Source of the DNA: Streptomyces flaveolus
GTDB lineage: Bacteria > Actinomycetota > Actinomycetes > Streptomycetales > Streptomycetaceae
Assembly: GCF_000716535.1 (NCBI RefSeq)
Contig: NZ_JNWV01000005.1
Location: 1-64,000, forward strand
Direction of reading: 5' to 3'
Length of the DNA stretch: 64,000 bases
Positions 54,244 to 62,588 of this stretch are shown here, in pieces. The position numbers and the translations under genes were made by a program. Every line of letters starts with the position of its first letter. Position 1 is the stretch's first letter. Under the pieces are notes generated by a model. It did not search any database, was not told where the DNA came from, and worked only from the letters and a program-made list of their open reading frames with translations.

Positions 54244-55350
54244 TCAGGCGGCGGACGGCCCGGGCGTCAGGACCAGCATGGTGACGTCGTCGCGGATCGT
54301 GTAGCGCCGCCGTGCCAGGTCTGCCCAGACCGCGCCGGGCAGCTCCGCGGACGGGGTGCCGGCGAGGGCGGCCAGCCGCTCCGGCAGCGGGTAGAAGGCG
54401 CCGGCGGCGTCCCGCGCCTCCCACACGCCGTCGGAGGCCAGGAACAGCCGGTCGCCCGGTCCGAGCGCCACGGTGACCTCCTTCGGCGGGTCGACGCCGA
54501 GGAGCCCGATGCCCAGCGGCGGACCGGGCGCGACGGTCACCTCCCGGGCCCGTCCCCCGTGCAGCAGGACCGGCACCGGATGACCGCAGGCCACCAGCCG
54601 GACCGCGGCCGTGTCCGCGGCGAACTCCAGCAGCAGGGCCGTCGCGAACAGCTCCCCGTGCCGGACGTCCGCCGAGTCCACCGCGAGCCGGCGGTCCAGC
54701 CGGGCGGCCACCGACTCCAGGTCCGGCTGGTCCAGGGCGGCCTCACGGAACGCCCCCAGCAGCGACACCACCGTCGCGACCGCCGCCAGCCCGTGCCCCT
54801 GCACGTCACCCATCACCGCGCGCACGCCGGACGGCCCCTTCCGCACGTCGAAGAAGTCGCCGCCCACCAGCGTCCCGTCCTGCGCCGCCCGGTAGAACGC
54901 CGCGCACCCCACCTGCCCGACCCGGTCCGGCAGCGGCGGCAGCACGGCCCGCTGCACCGCCTCGCCGATCGCCCGCTCGGTGTCCAGCTGGGCGTCCCGG
55001 TGGCTGCGCACGTAGGACACGAACACACTCAGCGCGGCCACGAACGCGATGGTGAGCACATCCGTGTTGCCGGGAAGGTTCAGATGGGTGGCAGGGAGGT
55101 TCAGCACCACGATCGCGCCCACACCGAGCAGACCGGTCATCAGCGGGCCGTAGGACAGGACCGCCAGCGGCGGGATGGCGCCCAGCAGGAAGCCGAGATC
55201 GCGCGCGTGCGCCGTGACCAGGGTGGCCGAGCCGACGGCCGCGAGCAGCAGCACGGGCAGCACCCGCACCCACCACGGCGGCGGCGCGCCCCGCAGCCAG
55301 CCGCGATCCTCCCGGTCCCCGCGCGACGACCGGCCCCGCACCGATTCCAC
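54244..55350 (-). CDS. SpoIIE/PP2C phosphatase, membrane-anchored
   Basis: 368 residues. Four membrane segments (WVRVLPVLLLAAVGSATLV, FLLGAIPPLAVLSYGPLM, TGLLGVGAIVVLNLPAT, VLTIAFVAALSVFVSYV) precede the PP2C domain: DGTLVGGDFFDV, VMGDVQGHGLA, LFLASDGVWEARD, IRDDVTMLVL. Expected to dephosphorylate STAS-type anti-anti-sigma factors. No kinase or STAS gene is adjacent. Confidence 0.92.
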   Translation of the reverse strand: MESVRGRSSRGDREDRGWLRGAPPPWWVRVLPVLLLAAVGSATLVTAHARDLGFLLGAIPPLAVLSYGPLMTGLLGVGAIVVLNLPATHLNLPGNTDVLTIAFVAALSVFVSYVRSHRDAQLDTERAIGEAVQRAVLPPLPDRVGQVGCAAFYRAAQDGTLVGGDFFDVRKGPSGVRAVMGDVQGHGLAAVATVVSLLGAFREAALDQPDLESVAARLDRRLAVDSADVRHGELFATALLLEFAADTAAVRLVACGHPVPVLLHGGRAREVTVAPGPPLGIGLLGVDPPKEVTVALGPGDRLFLASDGVWEARDAAGAFYPLPERLAALAGTPSAELPGAVWADLARRRYTIRDDVTMLVLTPGPSAA

Positions 55351-55507
55351 ATCCCCAAGTTACGCCGCACCCCGCGGACCGCGCCGCGCGGAGATCCCGC
55401 GGACGGCCGTGCGGAAACACCCCGGGAAAAGGGGTGGACCCCGGTCGGCCGGTCCTCTAGCCTCTGATCATCACGCCCGAGACGGACGGACGAAGGAGGC
55501 GAGTGTC

Positions 55508-55567
55508 ATGTGGATCACCAGCATCCAGCGCTCCCCCCTCCCCGTGCCGCGGGCGTGTCACGTCTGA
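55508..55567 (+). CDS. 19-residue leader ORF before GNAT gene
   Basis: MWITSIQRSPLPVPRACHV, with an excellent AAGGAGG eight bases before ATG 55508. Its stop codon lies inside the perfect palindrome GTCTGATCAGAC (55562-55573), and the GNAT start is 44 bp further on. Placement suggests a regulatory leader peptide or attenuator; the sequence is not one I recognise. Confidence 0.5.
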   Translation: MWITSIQRSPLPVPRACHV

Positions 55568-55610
55568 TCAGACCGGGAGCGCGCACACCGTACGCATCCC
55601 GGAGGATTCC

Positions 55611-56519
55611 TTGACCGACGTGGTCATCCGCACGCTCGACGAGAGCAGTGCTCACCTTTTCCGCACCATGCCCGACCCGCTCGCCCTGAGCGACAAGCAC
55701 CGCAGCACCCACTACCGCCCCGACTGGCAGCGCATCGCCCTGCGCGACGGCCGCACCGTGGCGCGCGCCGCCTGGTGGGGCCGCCCCGAGGACCCCGAGC
55801 CGCTCGTGATCAACTGGTTCGACGTCGCCGAGGGCGAGGAGGAGGCGGGGGCCGAGCTGCTGCGGACGGCGCCCTGGAAGACGCCCGAACTCGAACTCGA
55901 CCTGCCCACCGGCTGGCGCGACGACCCGCTGCGGCGGGACGCGGTGGCCGTCCGGGAGAGTGCCGCGCGCCGGGCCGGCTACACACCCCTGGTGCAGCGC
56001 TTCCTCTACCGCTGGACCCCGGACCGGGGACTGCCCGAGCGGCCCGGACGGCTCCTGTTCACCGCCGAACCGGACGACGACGTGTTCCTCGACCTGCTGC
56101 GCCGCATCAACGTCGGCACGCTCGACGCCCACGCCCGCCGGGCCATCGAGCAGGGAGGAGTGGACCAGGCGGCCCGGGAGGACCTGGAGATCCTGCGCTG
56201 GTTCCCCTCACCGCGCGACTGGTGGCAGGTCGCCCGCACGCCGGAGGGCGACGCGGTCGGCATCCACATCCCGGCGCGCAACCCCGGCGGGCCGTGCGTC
56301 GCCTTCATCGGCGTGGTGCCGGAACACCGGGGCCACGGCTACGCCTACGACCTGCTCGCCGAGTGCACCCACTTCCTGGTCGAACAGGGCGCCGAGTTCA
56401 TCGCCGCCGCCACCGATCAGGGCAACGTCCCGATGGCCGCGCACTTCACCAAGGCCGGCTACCCCGTCGTACGGGAACGCGTCAACTACTGGACCGACCA
56501 TGAGGTCGCGGCCGGGTGA
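55611..56519 (+). CDS. GNAT family acetyltransferase
   Basis: 302 residues. The acetyl-CoA motif A is VAFIGVVPEHRGHGYAYDLL with AECTHFLVEQG and a C-terminal TDQGNVPMAAHFTKAGYPVV. The N-terminal 150 residues look like a second, degenerate acetyltransferase half. TTG 55611 is chosen because GGAGG lies 6 bases upstream. Acceptor unknown. Confidence 0.82.
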   Translation: MTDVVIRTLDESSAHLFRTMPDPLALSDKHRSTHYRPDWQRIALRDGRTVARAAWWGRPEDPEPLVINWFDVAEGEEEAGAELLRTAPWKTPELELDLPTGWRDDPLRRDAVAVRESAARRAGYTPLVQRFLYRWTPDRGLPERPGRLLFTAEPDDDVFLDLLRRINVGTLDAHARRAIEQGGVDQAAREDLEILRWFPSPRDWWQVARTPEGDAVGIHIPARNPGGPCVAFIGVVPEHRGHGYAYDLLAECTHFLVEQGAEFIAAATDQGNVPMAAHFTKAGYPVVRERVNYWTDHEVAAG

Positions 56520-56542
56520 CGCGCTGACGGCGCGGTGACCGG

Positions 56543-56582
56543 CGGTGCCGGGGCGGGGAGCCGGCCCCCCGCCCCGGCACCG
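56543..56582. terminator. Strong bidirectional terminator
   Basis: CGGTGCCGGGGCGGGG (56543-56558) pairs perfectly with 56567-56582 around an 8-base loop. It ends both the GNAT gene and the tgm-gfo operon. Confidence 0.92.
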
Positions 56583-56589
56583 CGGCCGC

Positions 56590-57477
56590 TCACCGCGTGC
56601 CGTCCGCCAGCCGCGCCTCCGCGGTGGCCAGGATCTCGGTGACCCGGAGGCCGAACGCGGCGTCGCAGGAGTGCGGCCGGCCCGTGCGGGCCGCCCGCAC
56701 CAGCGCGTCGGCGGCCCGGGCGAGCGCGGGGACCGCTCCCTCGGAACTCTCCGGCAGGACCGTCACACCGGCCTCGCCGCGCAGTTCCACGTCGGCCCCG
56801 GCCGCCGCAGGCGGAGCGGTCAGGCTCAGCGTGAGGGTGCTCGACGCACCGGTGGAGTGGTCGAGCACCAGGTGCACGGTGTCCGCCGGACCGTGCGCCG
56901 CCGCCACGACCTGCCGTACGTCACCGAGGACCGGCAGCAGCACCGACAGGGCGTGCGGGCCGACGTCCCACAGCGCGCCCTTCTCCCGCCGCCACGGCGA
57001 GGCCGCGAACGGGCTGTCGCTCGTGAACACCGCGCCCAGCCACTGCGCCCGCGCCGTGAACCAGCCCGTCGCGGCCGCCTGTTCGTCGATCCAGGCCTCC
57101 GGCTCCTTCTGGAAGCGCGTGGTGAAGAACACCACCGACGCCACCCCGGCCTTCTCCACCGCCTCCACGACGGCGCGCCCCTCGGCGACCGACACCGCCA
57201 ACGGCTTGTCCAGCAGCAGATGGCGGCCCGCCCGGGCCGCCCGCACCGCCACCTCGGCCTGCACGGACGGTGGCAGGGCCACCGCCACCGCGTCCACGTC
57301 GGCCAGCAGGGCGTCCACGTCGGCGTACGCGGTCACGCCGTACTGCTCCGCGAGCGCCGTGGCGGCCTCCGGCCGGCGCCCCCACACCCCGGCGAACTCC
57401 ACGCCGGTGTGCCCGGCGAGGGCCGGGGCGTACGCCGCCTGGGCCCACGGGCCCGTTCCCAGCAGTCCGATGCGCAT
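56590..57477 (-). CDS. Gfo/Idh/MocA oxidoreductase in graspetide operon
   Basis: 295 residues. Rossmann motif MRIGLLGTGPWAQAAYAPAL, sugar-dehydrogenase core with DKPLAVSVAEGRAVVEA (the EKP-like Lys), and an acceptor domain including WDVGPHALSVLLPVLG. NAD(P)-dependent oxidation of sugar-like or related alcohols is the family norm. ATG 57477 follows AAAGGAA. It begins 34 bp after tgmB with no terminator between and ends at the shared terminator, so it is very probably the third gene of the tgmA-tgmB operon. A tailoring role is inference. Confidence 0.88.
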   Translation of the reverse strand: MRIGLLGTGPWAQAAYAPALAGHTGVEFAGVWGRRPEAATALAEQYGVTAYADVDALLADVDAVAVALPPSVQAEVAVRAARAGRHLLLDKPLAVSVAEGRAVVEAVEKAGVASVVFFTTRFQKEPEAWIDEQAAATGWFTARAQWLGAVFTSDSPFAASPWRREKGALWDVGPHALSVLLPVLGDVRQVVAAAHGPADTVHLVLDHSTGASSTLTLSLTAPPAAAGADVELRGEAGVTVLPESSEGAVPALARAADALVRAARTGRPHSCDAAFGLRVTEILATAEARLADGTR

Positions 57478-57511
57478 GTCGCGTTCCTTTCTCCGAGCGG
57501 TTCCCCGCACT

Positions 57512-58495
57512 TCAAGATGCTGTGCTCCGGTCGCCGTCCGCACGTCCGCGGCCGGCATCGCCTTCTTCCGCGAGCCACTTGGCGATGGTCGCGGCGATCG
57601 GCTGACCGGTGTCCATCTCCACGAAACCGAACTGGCCGGACTGGTTGCACTCCAGGAACCACCAGATCCCGTCCGCGTCCTCCGCGAAGTCGAAGGCGCC
57701 GTACGCCAGTTCCGCCCCCGCCATGTAGCGCAGCACGCCCTCGGCGACGCGGGGCGGCACCTCCGCGGGCAGCCAGGGGGAGACCGACGGGGCGAACCGG
57801 ACGTCCACGTCGTCCGGGTGGGCGTCCGGGTCGGCGGGCTTGCGCGCGGCCAGCAGCGCGTCGCCGACGACGGTGAGCCGGATGTCGGCCCGCTTGGCGA
57901 TCCGCCGTTGCAGCAGGGTCGGGCCGAAGGCGACCGCCGTGAAGTCGGCGTCCGGCGCGACCCGGCTGGTCGGCACCGCCCGGGGCGGCTCCTGCGGGTG
58001 CGCCCCGGAGACCGGCTTGACCACCAGGTCCGGGAAGCGTTCCGCGAACTCCCGCGCCGCCTGCGGGAACGTCGTGATGAGGGTGGCCGGCACGGCCAGG
58101 CCGCTGCGCTGGGCCAGACGGAGCTGCCAGGGCTTGTGCCGGGCCCGGCGCGCGGCGTCCGGATGGTTCATCCAGCGGGCGTCGGTGCAGCGCAGCATGC
58201 CGTACAGCGCCTGGGACGACTCCTCGGTCAGCCAGGCGGACGGCTGGGCGGCGCGGGCGGCCGGGACGCCCGGCCTGCGCACCCAGACGGAGCGCAGGCC
58301 GTTCATGCTCACCAGGCGCCCGCCGACGGACAGATGCCCCCGGCAGGCGCCTCGCACGTACTCGCCCGACAGCGCCACCCCGTTGGTGAGGTCGGCGGGG
58401 TCGAGCCGGACGACAGGCACGCCCGCCTCGCCCAGCCGGAGGACCACCATGTCCGCCGTCACGTCCTCTTCACTGGTCAGGATGAGCACGGTCAT
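57512..58495 (-). CDS. tgmB: ATP-grasp ribosomal peptide maturase
   Basis: 327 residues. Graspetide maturase that activates Asp/Glu side chains of a precursor peptide by phosphorylation and forms omega-ester (or amide) links. An N-terminal preATP-grasp domain (VLILTSEEDVTADMVVLRLG) precedes the ATP-grasp core (VVKPVSGAHPQEPP, LLQRRIAKRADIRLTVVGDA) and the Mg-site ECNQSGQFGFVE near the C-terminus. ATG 58495 is 17 bp after tgmA. Gene symbol follows the actinobacterial TgmA/TgmB naming. Confidence 0.92.
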   Translation of the reverse strand: MTVLILTSEEDVTADMVVLRLGEAGVPVVRLDPADLTNGVALSGEYVRGACRGHLSVGGRLVSMNGLRSVWVRRPGVPAARAAQPSAWLTEESSQALYGMLRCTDARWMNHPDAARRARHKPWQLRLAQRSGLAVPATLITTFPQAAREFAERFPDLVVKPVSGAHPQEPPRAVPTSRVAPDADFTAVAFGPTLLQRRIAKRADIRLTVVGDALLAARKPADPDAHPDDVDVRFAPSVSPWLPAEVPPRVAEGVLRYMAGAELAYGAFDFAEDADGIWWFLECNQSGQFGFVEMDTGQPIAATIAKWLAEEGDAGRGRADGDRSTAS

Positions 58496-58512
58496 CTGTG
58501 GAAGCCCGCGGT

Positions 58513-58704
58513 TCAGTCGTCGAAGTGCGTCTTGGAACCGGCGGTCGAGGTCGTCGTTCCGAGTGCTCTGAGGGTCGCGTGGTCGGTGGCGGCGATCCGC
58601 CCGTCCGGGAGGACGTTCAACTGCAGTCCGGAGTCGTACGCATACGGAGCGGTGACGTCCAACTGCACTGCGGGCCGCGCGTAGTTGAGCGTGAACGGTT
58701 GCAT
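58513..58704 (-). CDS. tgmA: Graspetide precursor peptide
   Basis: 63 residues. The leader has the conserved block PFTLNYARPAVQLDVTAPYA, then LQLNVLPDGRIAATD. The core is at the C-terminus: GTTTSTAGSKTHFDD, with Thr50-Thr52, Ser53, Thr54, Ser57 and Thr59 as hydroxyl donors, Lys58 as a possible amine donor, and Asp62/Asp63 as carboxyl acceptors. This matches the actinobacterial ATP-grasp-target RiPP family. ATG 58704 follows GGGAGAG. The number and pattern of rings cannot be read from sequence. Confidence 0.92.
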   Translation of the reverse strand: MQPFTLNYARPAVQLDVTAPYAYDSGLQLNVLPDGRIAATDHATLRALGTTTSTAGSKTHFDD

Positions 58705-58732
58705 GGTCTCTCCCTGATTCGGCTTTCACGTC

Positions 58733-58777
58733 CTTATACGAGTCGAACGGGTGATTGGTTTCCTCACGCTGCGTGAG
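58733..58777 (-). promoter_or_regulatory. Putative tgm promoter and palindrome
   Basis: On the minus strand GGAAAC (58758-58763) and TATAAG preceded by CG (58733-58738) are spaced like a GGAAC-type ECF promoter. The palindrome CTCACGC-T-GCGTGAG (58763-58777) abuts the -35. It lies between the kinase stop and tgmA, so it could be an operator or the kinase terminator. Confidence 0.45.
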
Positions 58778-58804
58778 CACCCTTCGGAGGGGTTCGTTCC
58801 GGGG

Positions 58805-59671
58805 TCATCGCGCGAGCGCGCCCCGCGCCGCCACCAGCGCCTGTTCCGCGTATCCCCGCCCGAACAGCACCGCGTGCACCAGCAGCGGGAAGAGCTGGTG
58901 CAGCCCCACCCGGTCCCGCCACCCGTCGGCCAGCGGCGCCGCCCGCCGGTAGCCGGCGAGCACCCGGTCCAGATGGGGGCAGCCGAACAACTGGAGCATG
59001 GCCAGGTCGGTCTCCCGGTGTCCGCCGTGCGCGGCCGGGTCGATCAGCCGGACCTCGCCGTCGGCGCCCCACAGCACGTTCCCGTTCCACAGGTCGCCGT
59101 GCAGCCGGGCGGGCGGCTCGGCCGGCCCCGCCAGCTCCGGCAGCCGCGCGCAGACCCGCTCGAACACCGTCGCCTCGTCCGGCCGGAGCGTGCCGCGGTC
59201 GACCGCGCCGCGCACATACGGCAGCACGCGGTGCTCGGCGTACCAGCGGGGCCAGTCGGTGCCCGGTGCGTTGCGCATGGGGGCGAGGCCGATGTAGGCG
59301 TCCTCGGGTCCGTCGGGCGGCGGTGCCCCGAAGTGGGGTGCGCCGGCCGCGTGCAGCGCGGCCAGGGCCTGGCCGAAACGCAGCGCTGCCTCGGGGTCCG
59401 GAGAACCGGTGGACACCCGCTCGGTCACCATCCAGTGCTCGTCGTGCCCGAGCACCGCCGGCACCCGGACCGCGTCCGCCGCGGCCAGCCAGCGCAGCCC
59501 CGCCACCTCGGCGCGCACCGCCCCGGGGCCGTCGCCACGCTTGACCATCACCGGTGCCCCGCCGTCCAGCAGTACTTCGGCGGGCGAGCCCGACGACCGC
59601 CGGGCCTCGCTGACCGGGCGCCCGGTGAGCCGGGCCGCCACCTGTCCTGGATCCTCGTCTCGGTTGACCAC
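58805..59671 (-). CDS. Fructosamine kinase-like/APH-fold kinase
   Basis: 288 residues. Protein-kinase-like fold of small-molecule kinases: HGDLWNGNVLW with catalytic Asp, and LIDPAAHGGHRETDLAM with the metal-binding Asp, the form seen in fructosamine-3-kinases. N-lobe Lys in PVMVKRGDGPG. It would phosphorylate glycated amines or a related metabolite. The start is GTG 59671. Same strand as tgmA and 100 bp upstream of it, with the palindrome between. Confidence 0.88.
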   Translation of the reverse strand: MVNRDEDPGQVAARLTGRPVSEARRSSGSPAEVLLDGGAPVMVKRGDGPGAVRAEVAGLRWLAAADAVRVPAVLGHDEHWMVTERVSTGSPDPEAALRFGQALAALHAAGAPHFGAPPPDGPEDAYIGLAPMRNAPGTDWPRWYAEHRVLPYVRGAVDRGTLRPDEATVFERVCARLPELAGPAEPPARLHGDLWNGNVLWGADGEVRLIDPAAHGGHRETDLAMLQLFGCPHLDRVLAGYRRAAPLADGWRDRVGLHQLFPLLVHAVLFGRGYAEQALVAARGALAR

Positions 59672-60016
59672 GGCCCCAGCGTACGACCCGCAATCAAGGC
59701 CGCTCGCCGGGCATTTCGACCATTGATACGACTGTTTTCAGCCAAACCCAGCCGGTCACTACCCGTGCTGATCCCGTACGGCTGGCGTGAGCGCGCCGCG
59801 TCGCCACACCGGGGGCACAGGGCCGCAGGGACCAGCGCGCGGCGGAGGATCTCCCCCGTGACCACGGCCCGGTGGCGATCCCGGTGCCCGCCTCGCCCCA
59901 GCGCCGCCGGGTCTTGAGCCACCCGGGCCCGCTGGAGCCCAAGCCGGTGTCGGGCCGGGCCAGGGTGCGCCAGAAGGTTGCCAGCCGGCCTCCGCGCTCC
60001 ATCTCCGATCCGCGCC
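59672..60016. other. 345 bp with no recognised gene
   Basis: No family is recognised in any frame. It lies between the kinase gene and the integrase remnant and probably belongs to the decayed mobile region; base composition has AT-rich patches at its left end (around 59720-59745). Confidence 0.45.
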
Positions 60017-60440
60017 CTCGCTGAAGTGCACCCCTTCAAGAGGCTGAAGTTCACCCCGCACGACTTCCGCCGGATCCTCATCACCGCACTCGTCAACAGC
60101 GGCCTGGCGATCCACATCGGGGCGGCCCTGCTCGGGCATCTGAACGTCCAGTCCACTCGCGGCTGCGTCGCGGTGTTCGACGAAGACGTCATCCGCCACT
60201 ACCAGGAGCACCTGGAACACCGGCGCCAGATCCGTCCCACAGACGAATGCCGAGACACCACCTCTGACGAGCGGGACGCAGGCCGAGGTCGAAGGCTGGA
60301 TCGGTGAGATCGAGGGCATCGACCTCACCCTCACCTTCCTGCGCGCGAAGCGCGACGAGACCCAACGCCGAGCTCAGCGACCAGCCGTCCACCTCGGCAT
60401 CCCCGCACGCCGCCGTCCGCAGGAGTCCGAGTCACGCTCC
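60017..60440 (+). pseudogene. Tyrosine integrase remnant
   Basis: Only the C-terminal catalytic part survives: FTPHDFRRILITALVNSGLA has the conserved Arg, LLGHLNVQSTRG has the His, but the position of the catalytic Tyr reads GCVAVF, where I expect GYVAVF. After EHLEHRRQIRP the frame is lost near 60260 and resumes in another frame with GWIGEIEGIDLTLTFLRAKR. No N-terminal DNA-binding domains are present. A truncated, frameshifted and active-site-mutated relic of a site-specific recombinase. Confidence 0.75.
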
Positions 60441-60503
60441 CCAGAGCGATGCCTCGAAGCAAGGGGCTGTCAGAGCCCGTGAACAAACGCCAGTCTGCCC
60501 GGA

Positions 60504-61229
60504 TCACTCCGTTATGGGCAGGCACTCGGCGAGCAGGGCGACGACGTCCCGCCAAGCTCGCTGCGCGTGCTGAGGGTGATGACCGACCCCGGGAAGCACG
60601 ATGTGGTCGACCGGTGGGTGATGGAAGGCGTGCAAGGCCCCGCCGTAGACCACGAGGCGCCAGTCGACGCTCGCGGCCTGCATCTCGGCGGTGAACGCGT
60701 CCCGTTGCGCGGGCGGCATGATCGGGTCTTCCGACCCGACCCCGGCCCACACCGGGCAGTGAATGCGCGCCGTCTCGCCCGGTCGGCCCGTGGTCAGTCC
60801 GTTGACTGTCGCGATCGCGCGCAGGTCGACGCCGTCGCGCCCGAGTTCCAGCGCGATTGCGCCCCCGGTGCCGTAGCCGACGGCGGCGATCCGGTCCGGG
60901 TCGGTCCGCGGCTCGGCGCGGAGCACGTCGAGCGCCGCGTGGCCGATGCCTCGCATCCGGTCGGGGTCAGCGAGCAGCGGCATGCAACGGGCCAGCATCT
61001 CCTCGGGGTCGCCCAGATAGCGCCCGCCGTGGAGGTCGAAGGCCAGCGCCACGTATCCCAGCTCGGCGAGCGCATCGGCCCGGCGGCGCTCGACGTCGCT
61101 GAGCCCCATCCCCTCGGGCCCGACCAGGACCGCGGGCCGGTGGTCGACACCGGCCGGGAGCGCGAGGTGCCCGATCATCGTCAGGCCGTCGGCCGCGTAT
61201 TCGATCGTGCGCGTTGTCACCGTCGTCAT
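60504..61229 (-). CDS. Dienelactone hydrolase-like protein, nucleophile missing
   Basis: 241 residues of the DLH family: LVGPEGMGLSDVERRRADAL, AFDLHGGRYLGDPEEMLARC, and the elbow VGYGTGGAIALELGRDGVDL. The elbow normally reads GYCFGG; here the nucleophile position (about 120) is Gly. Asp in GSEDPIMP and His in LHAFHHPPVDH remain. ATG 61229 starts the conserved part. Stop codon is 6 bp inside the left inverted repeat. Catalysis by the usual mechanism is doubtful; a binding role or degeneration are options. Confidence 0.8.
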   Translation of the reverse strand: MTTVTTRTIEYAADGLTMIGHLALPAGVDHRPAVLVGPEGMGLSDVERRRADALAELGYVALAFDLHGGRYLGDPEEMLARCMPLLADPDRMRGIGHAALDVLRAEPRTDPDRIAAVGYGTGGAIALELGRDGVDLRAIATVNGLTTGRPGETARIHCPVWAGVGSEDPIMPPAQRDAFTAEMQAASVDWRLVVYGGALHAFHHPPVDHIVLPGVGHHPQHAQRAWRDVVALLAECLPITE

Positions 61230-61337
61230 GAGCCTGGACTGTAGTGATCGTCGAACCCGGTCGGGCCGGTGTTCTGCTACTGGCAAAAGGCAGGTCTCTG
61301 GTGTGTTCCGGAACCACCCCGCCAGCGGTTCAGCTCA

Positions 61338-61420
61338 GAGCTCGTGGACAAACCGCCGTCCGCCCGAAGGGCGGACGCACCGGACGCCGCTGCGCGCAGA
61401 CGGGGTTTGTTCACAGGCAC
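61338..61420. repeat. 83-bp mini-element with the same ends
   Basis: A third copy of the terminal sequence, GAGCTCGTGGACAAACCGCC at 61338, faces the right end at 61396-61420. The 83-bp unit contains a CGTCCGCCC-GAA-GGGCGGACG hairpin. It could be a deletion relic of the IS or a miniature element. Confidence 0.55.
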
Positions 61421-61656
61421 TCACCGAAGGATGACGCGCAGACAAGCGCGCAGCTGCTGCGGACGACCGGTTCTCCCTCAAGGACACCTCCGTCCCCGGC
61501 GTTCCCCGGCAGTACGCGCTCATCCCGCCCGAGGTCGTGAACGACATGGGCAACACCACCGGGGCGGGGCCGCGCCGCGCGGTGATGAAGGCGCTCAATC
61601 CCAAGCCGCCGGGCCTGATCAAGTGCGTCCCCGGGCGGGGCGCCGGCGACCGGGGT
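61421..61656 (+). other. Gene fragment of unknown family
   Basis: One frame encodes [20 protein letters not shown] then [20 protein letters not shown] and [15 protein letters not shown], coding-like in composition but with no start codon or ribosome site and no clear end. It is probably the interrupted tail of a gene cut by the mobile element. Confidence 0.4.
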
Positions 61657-61660
61657 GCCT

Positions 61661-62539
61661 TCAGCGGCCGACGGGGTACGTCCCCCGGGTCAGCCCCACG
61701 GGATTCCCGGGCGGCAGCAGGCCCGACTCCCCGACCGTGCGGGCCAGCGGCTCCAGCAGCGCGGCCAGCCGCCCGCTCCGCTCGGTGCCCAGCGCCGTCC
61801 ACGGTCCCTCGGCCGCCGCGTCGGTGAGCGCCTCGGCCTCCGCGCGCAGGGCCGCCCCCGCCGGCGTCAGGGAGCCGTCCGCCGTGAGCCGGCCGTCCGC
61901 GCGCAGCCGGGCCACGGCCGCCGCCCATTCGTCCTCCGGCCACTTCCGGGTCTCGCGCAGGAAGGTTCCGTCGGACTCGCCCGCCGCCGCCTTGAGCGCC
62001 ATGGCCTCCAGCGGTCCGAGCCCCAGGCCGACCAGCACCGCCACATGGGAGTCGCCCCGCTGCTCGCGCAGGGTCGTCAGGGCCTGCCACAGGCGGGCGG
62101 CCGGCTTGTCCGGCCGCTCCAGCGCCTGATTGGCGGCACCGAGCACCCGGCCCCTGGTGTCCGCGCCCGCGGCGGCCTCCCAGGCGAGGTCCGCGGCCTC
62201 CGTGAACGCGGCGGAGCCGACGGTGTCCGCTCCGAACAGGCGGGTCATCGCCGCGTCCATCGCCTCCAGCCGGGCCGCCAGCGCGTCCGCCGGGGTGGCG
62301 TACGACCAGGCGTCCGGCAGCGCCCGGGTCACCCGGGCCGGGTGGAAGACGTAGAAGCAGCTCGTCACCACGGCCGGGGGCGCGGCGCCGAGCGGGGCGG
62401 CGCGCAGCGCGAAGTAGCCCATCCAGAACCCGCGCAGCCAGAGCCCGTCCGCGGCCCGGCGCGCCTCCGGTGTGAAGTACACGAGGCTGTGCACCGGCTC
62501 GTACCTCTCCCACAGGGCCCGCGCCATCCCGTCCGCCAC
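61661..62539 (-). CDS. SCO6745-family protein
   Basis: 292 residues. [37 protein letters not shown] and [20 protein letters not shown] mark the SCO6745 family, which includes winged-helix-like C-terminal segments (here [36 protein letters not shown]). Function unknown; possibly a ligand-responsive DNA-binding protein. GTG 62539 follows GGGAGGAA; ATG 62605 is an upstream alternative lying inside the palindrome. Confidence 0.82.
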   Translation of the reverse strand: MADGMARALWERYEPVHSLVYFTPEARRAADGLWLRGFWMGYFALRAAPLGAAPPAVVTSCFYVFHPARVTRALPDAWSYATPADALAARLEAMDAAMTRLFGADTVGSAAFTEAADLAWEAAAGADTRGRVLGAANQALERPDKPAARLWQALTTLREQRGDSHVAVLVGLGLGPLEAMALKAAAGESDGTFLRETRKWPEDEWAAAVARLRADGRLTADGSLTPAGAALRAEAEALTDAAAEGPWTALGTERSGRLAALLEPLARTVGESGLLPPGNPVGLTRGTYPVGR

Positions 62540-62588
62540 TGCTTCCTCCCACCGCGTCGGCCTCGACGTGCTGTCGGCACCAGCCTGC

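Larger units (their letters stand above)
60473..61420. mobile_element. IS-like inverted repeats flanking a hydrolase gene
   Basis: The left end GAGCCCGTGAACAAACGCC with AGTCTGC (60473-60498) and the right end, read inward as GTGCCTGTGAACAAACCCC with GTCTGC (61396-61420), are imperfect inverted repeats of about 25 bp. TCA flanks both ends as a possible 3-bp target duplication. Between them is only the hydrolase gene; no transposase. A non-autonomous element or a composite of IS ends is possible. Confidence 0.6.

Noticed and set aside
59672..60016. Possible tRNA or attachment site before the integrase remnant
   Set aside because: I could not draw a cloverleaf or find a matching direct repeat on the other side within the window.
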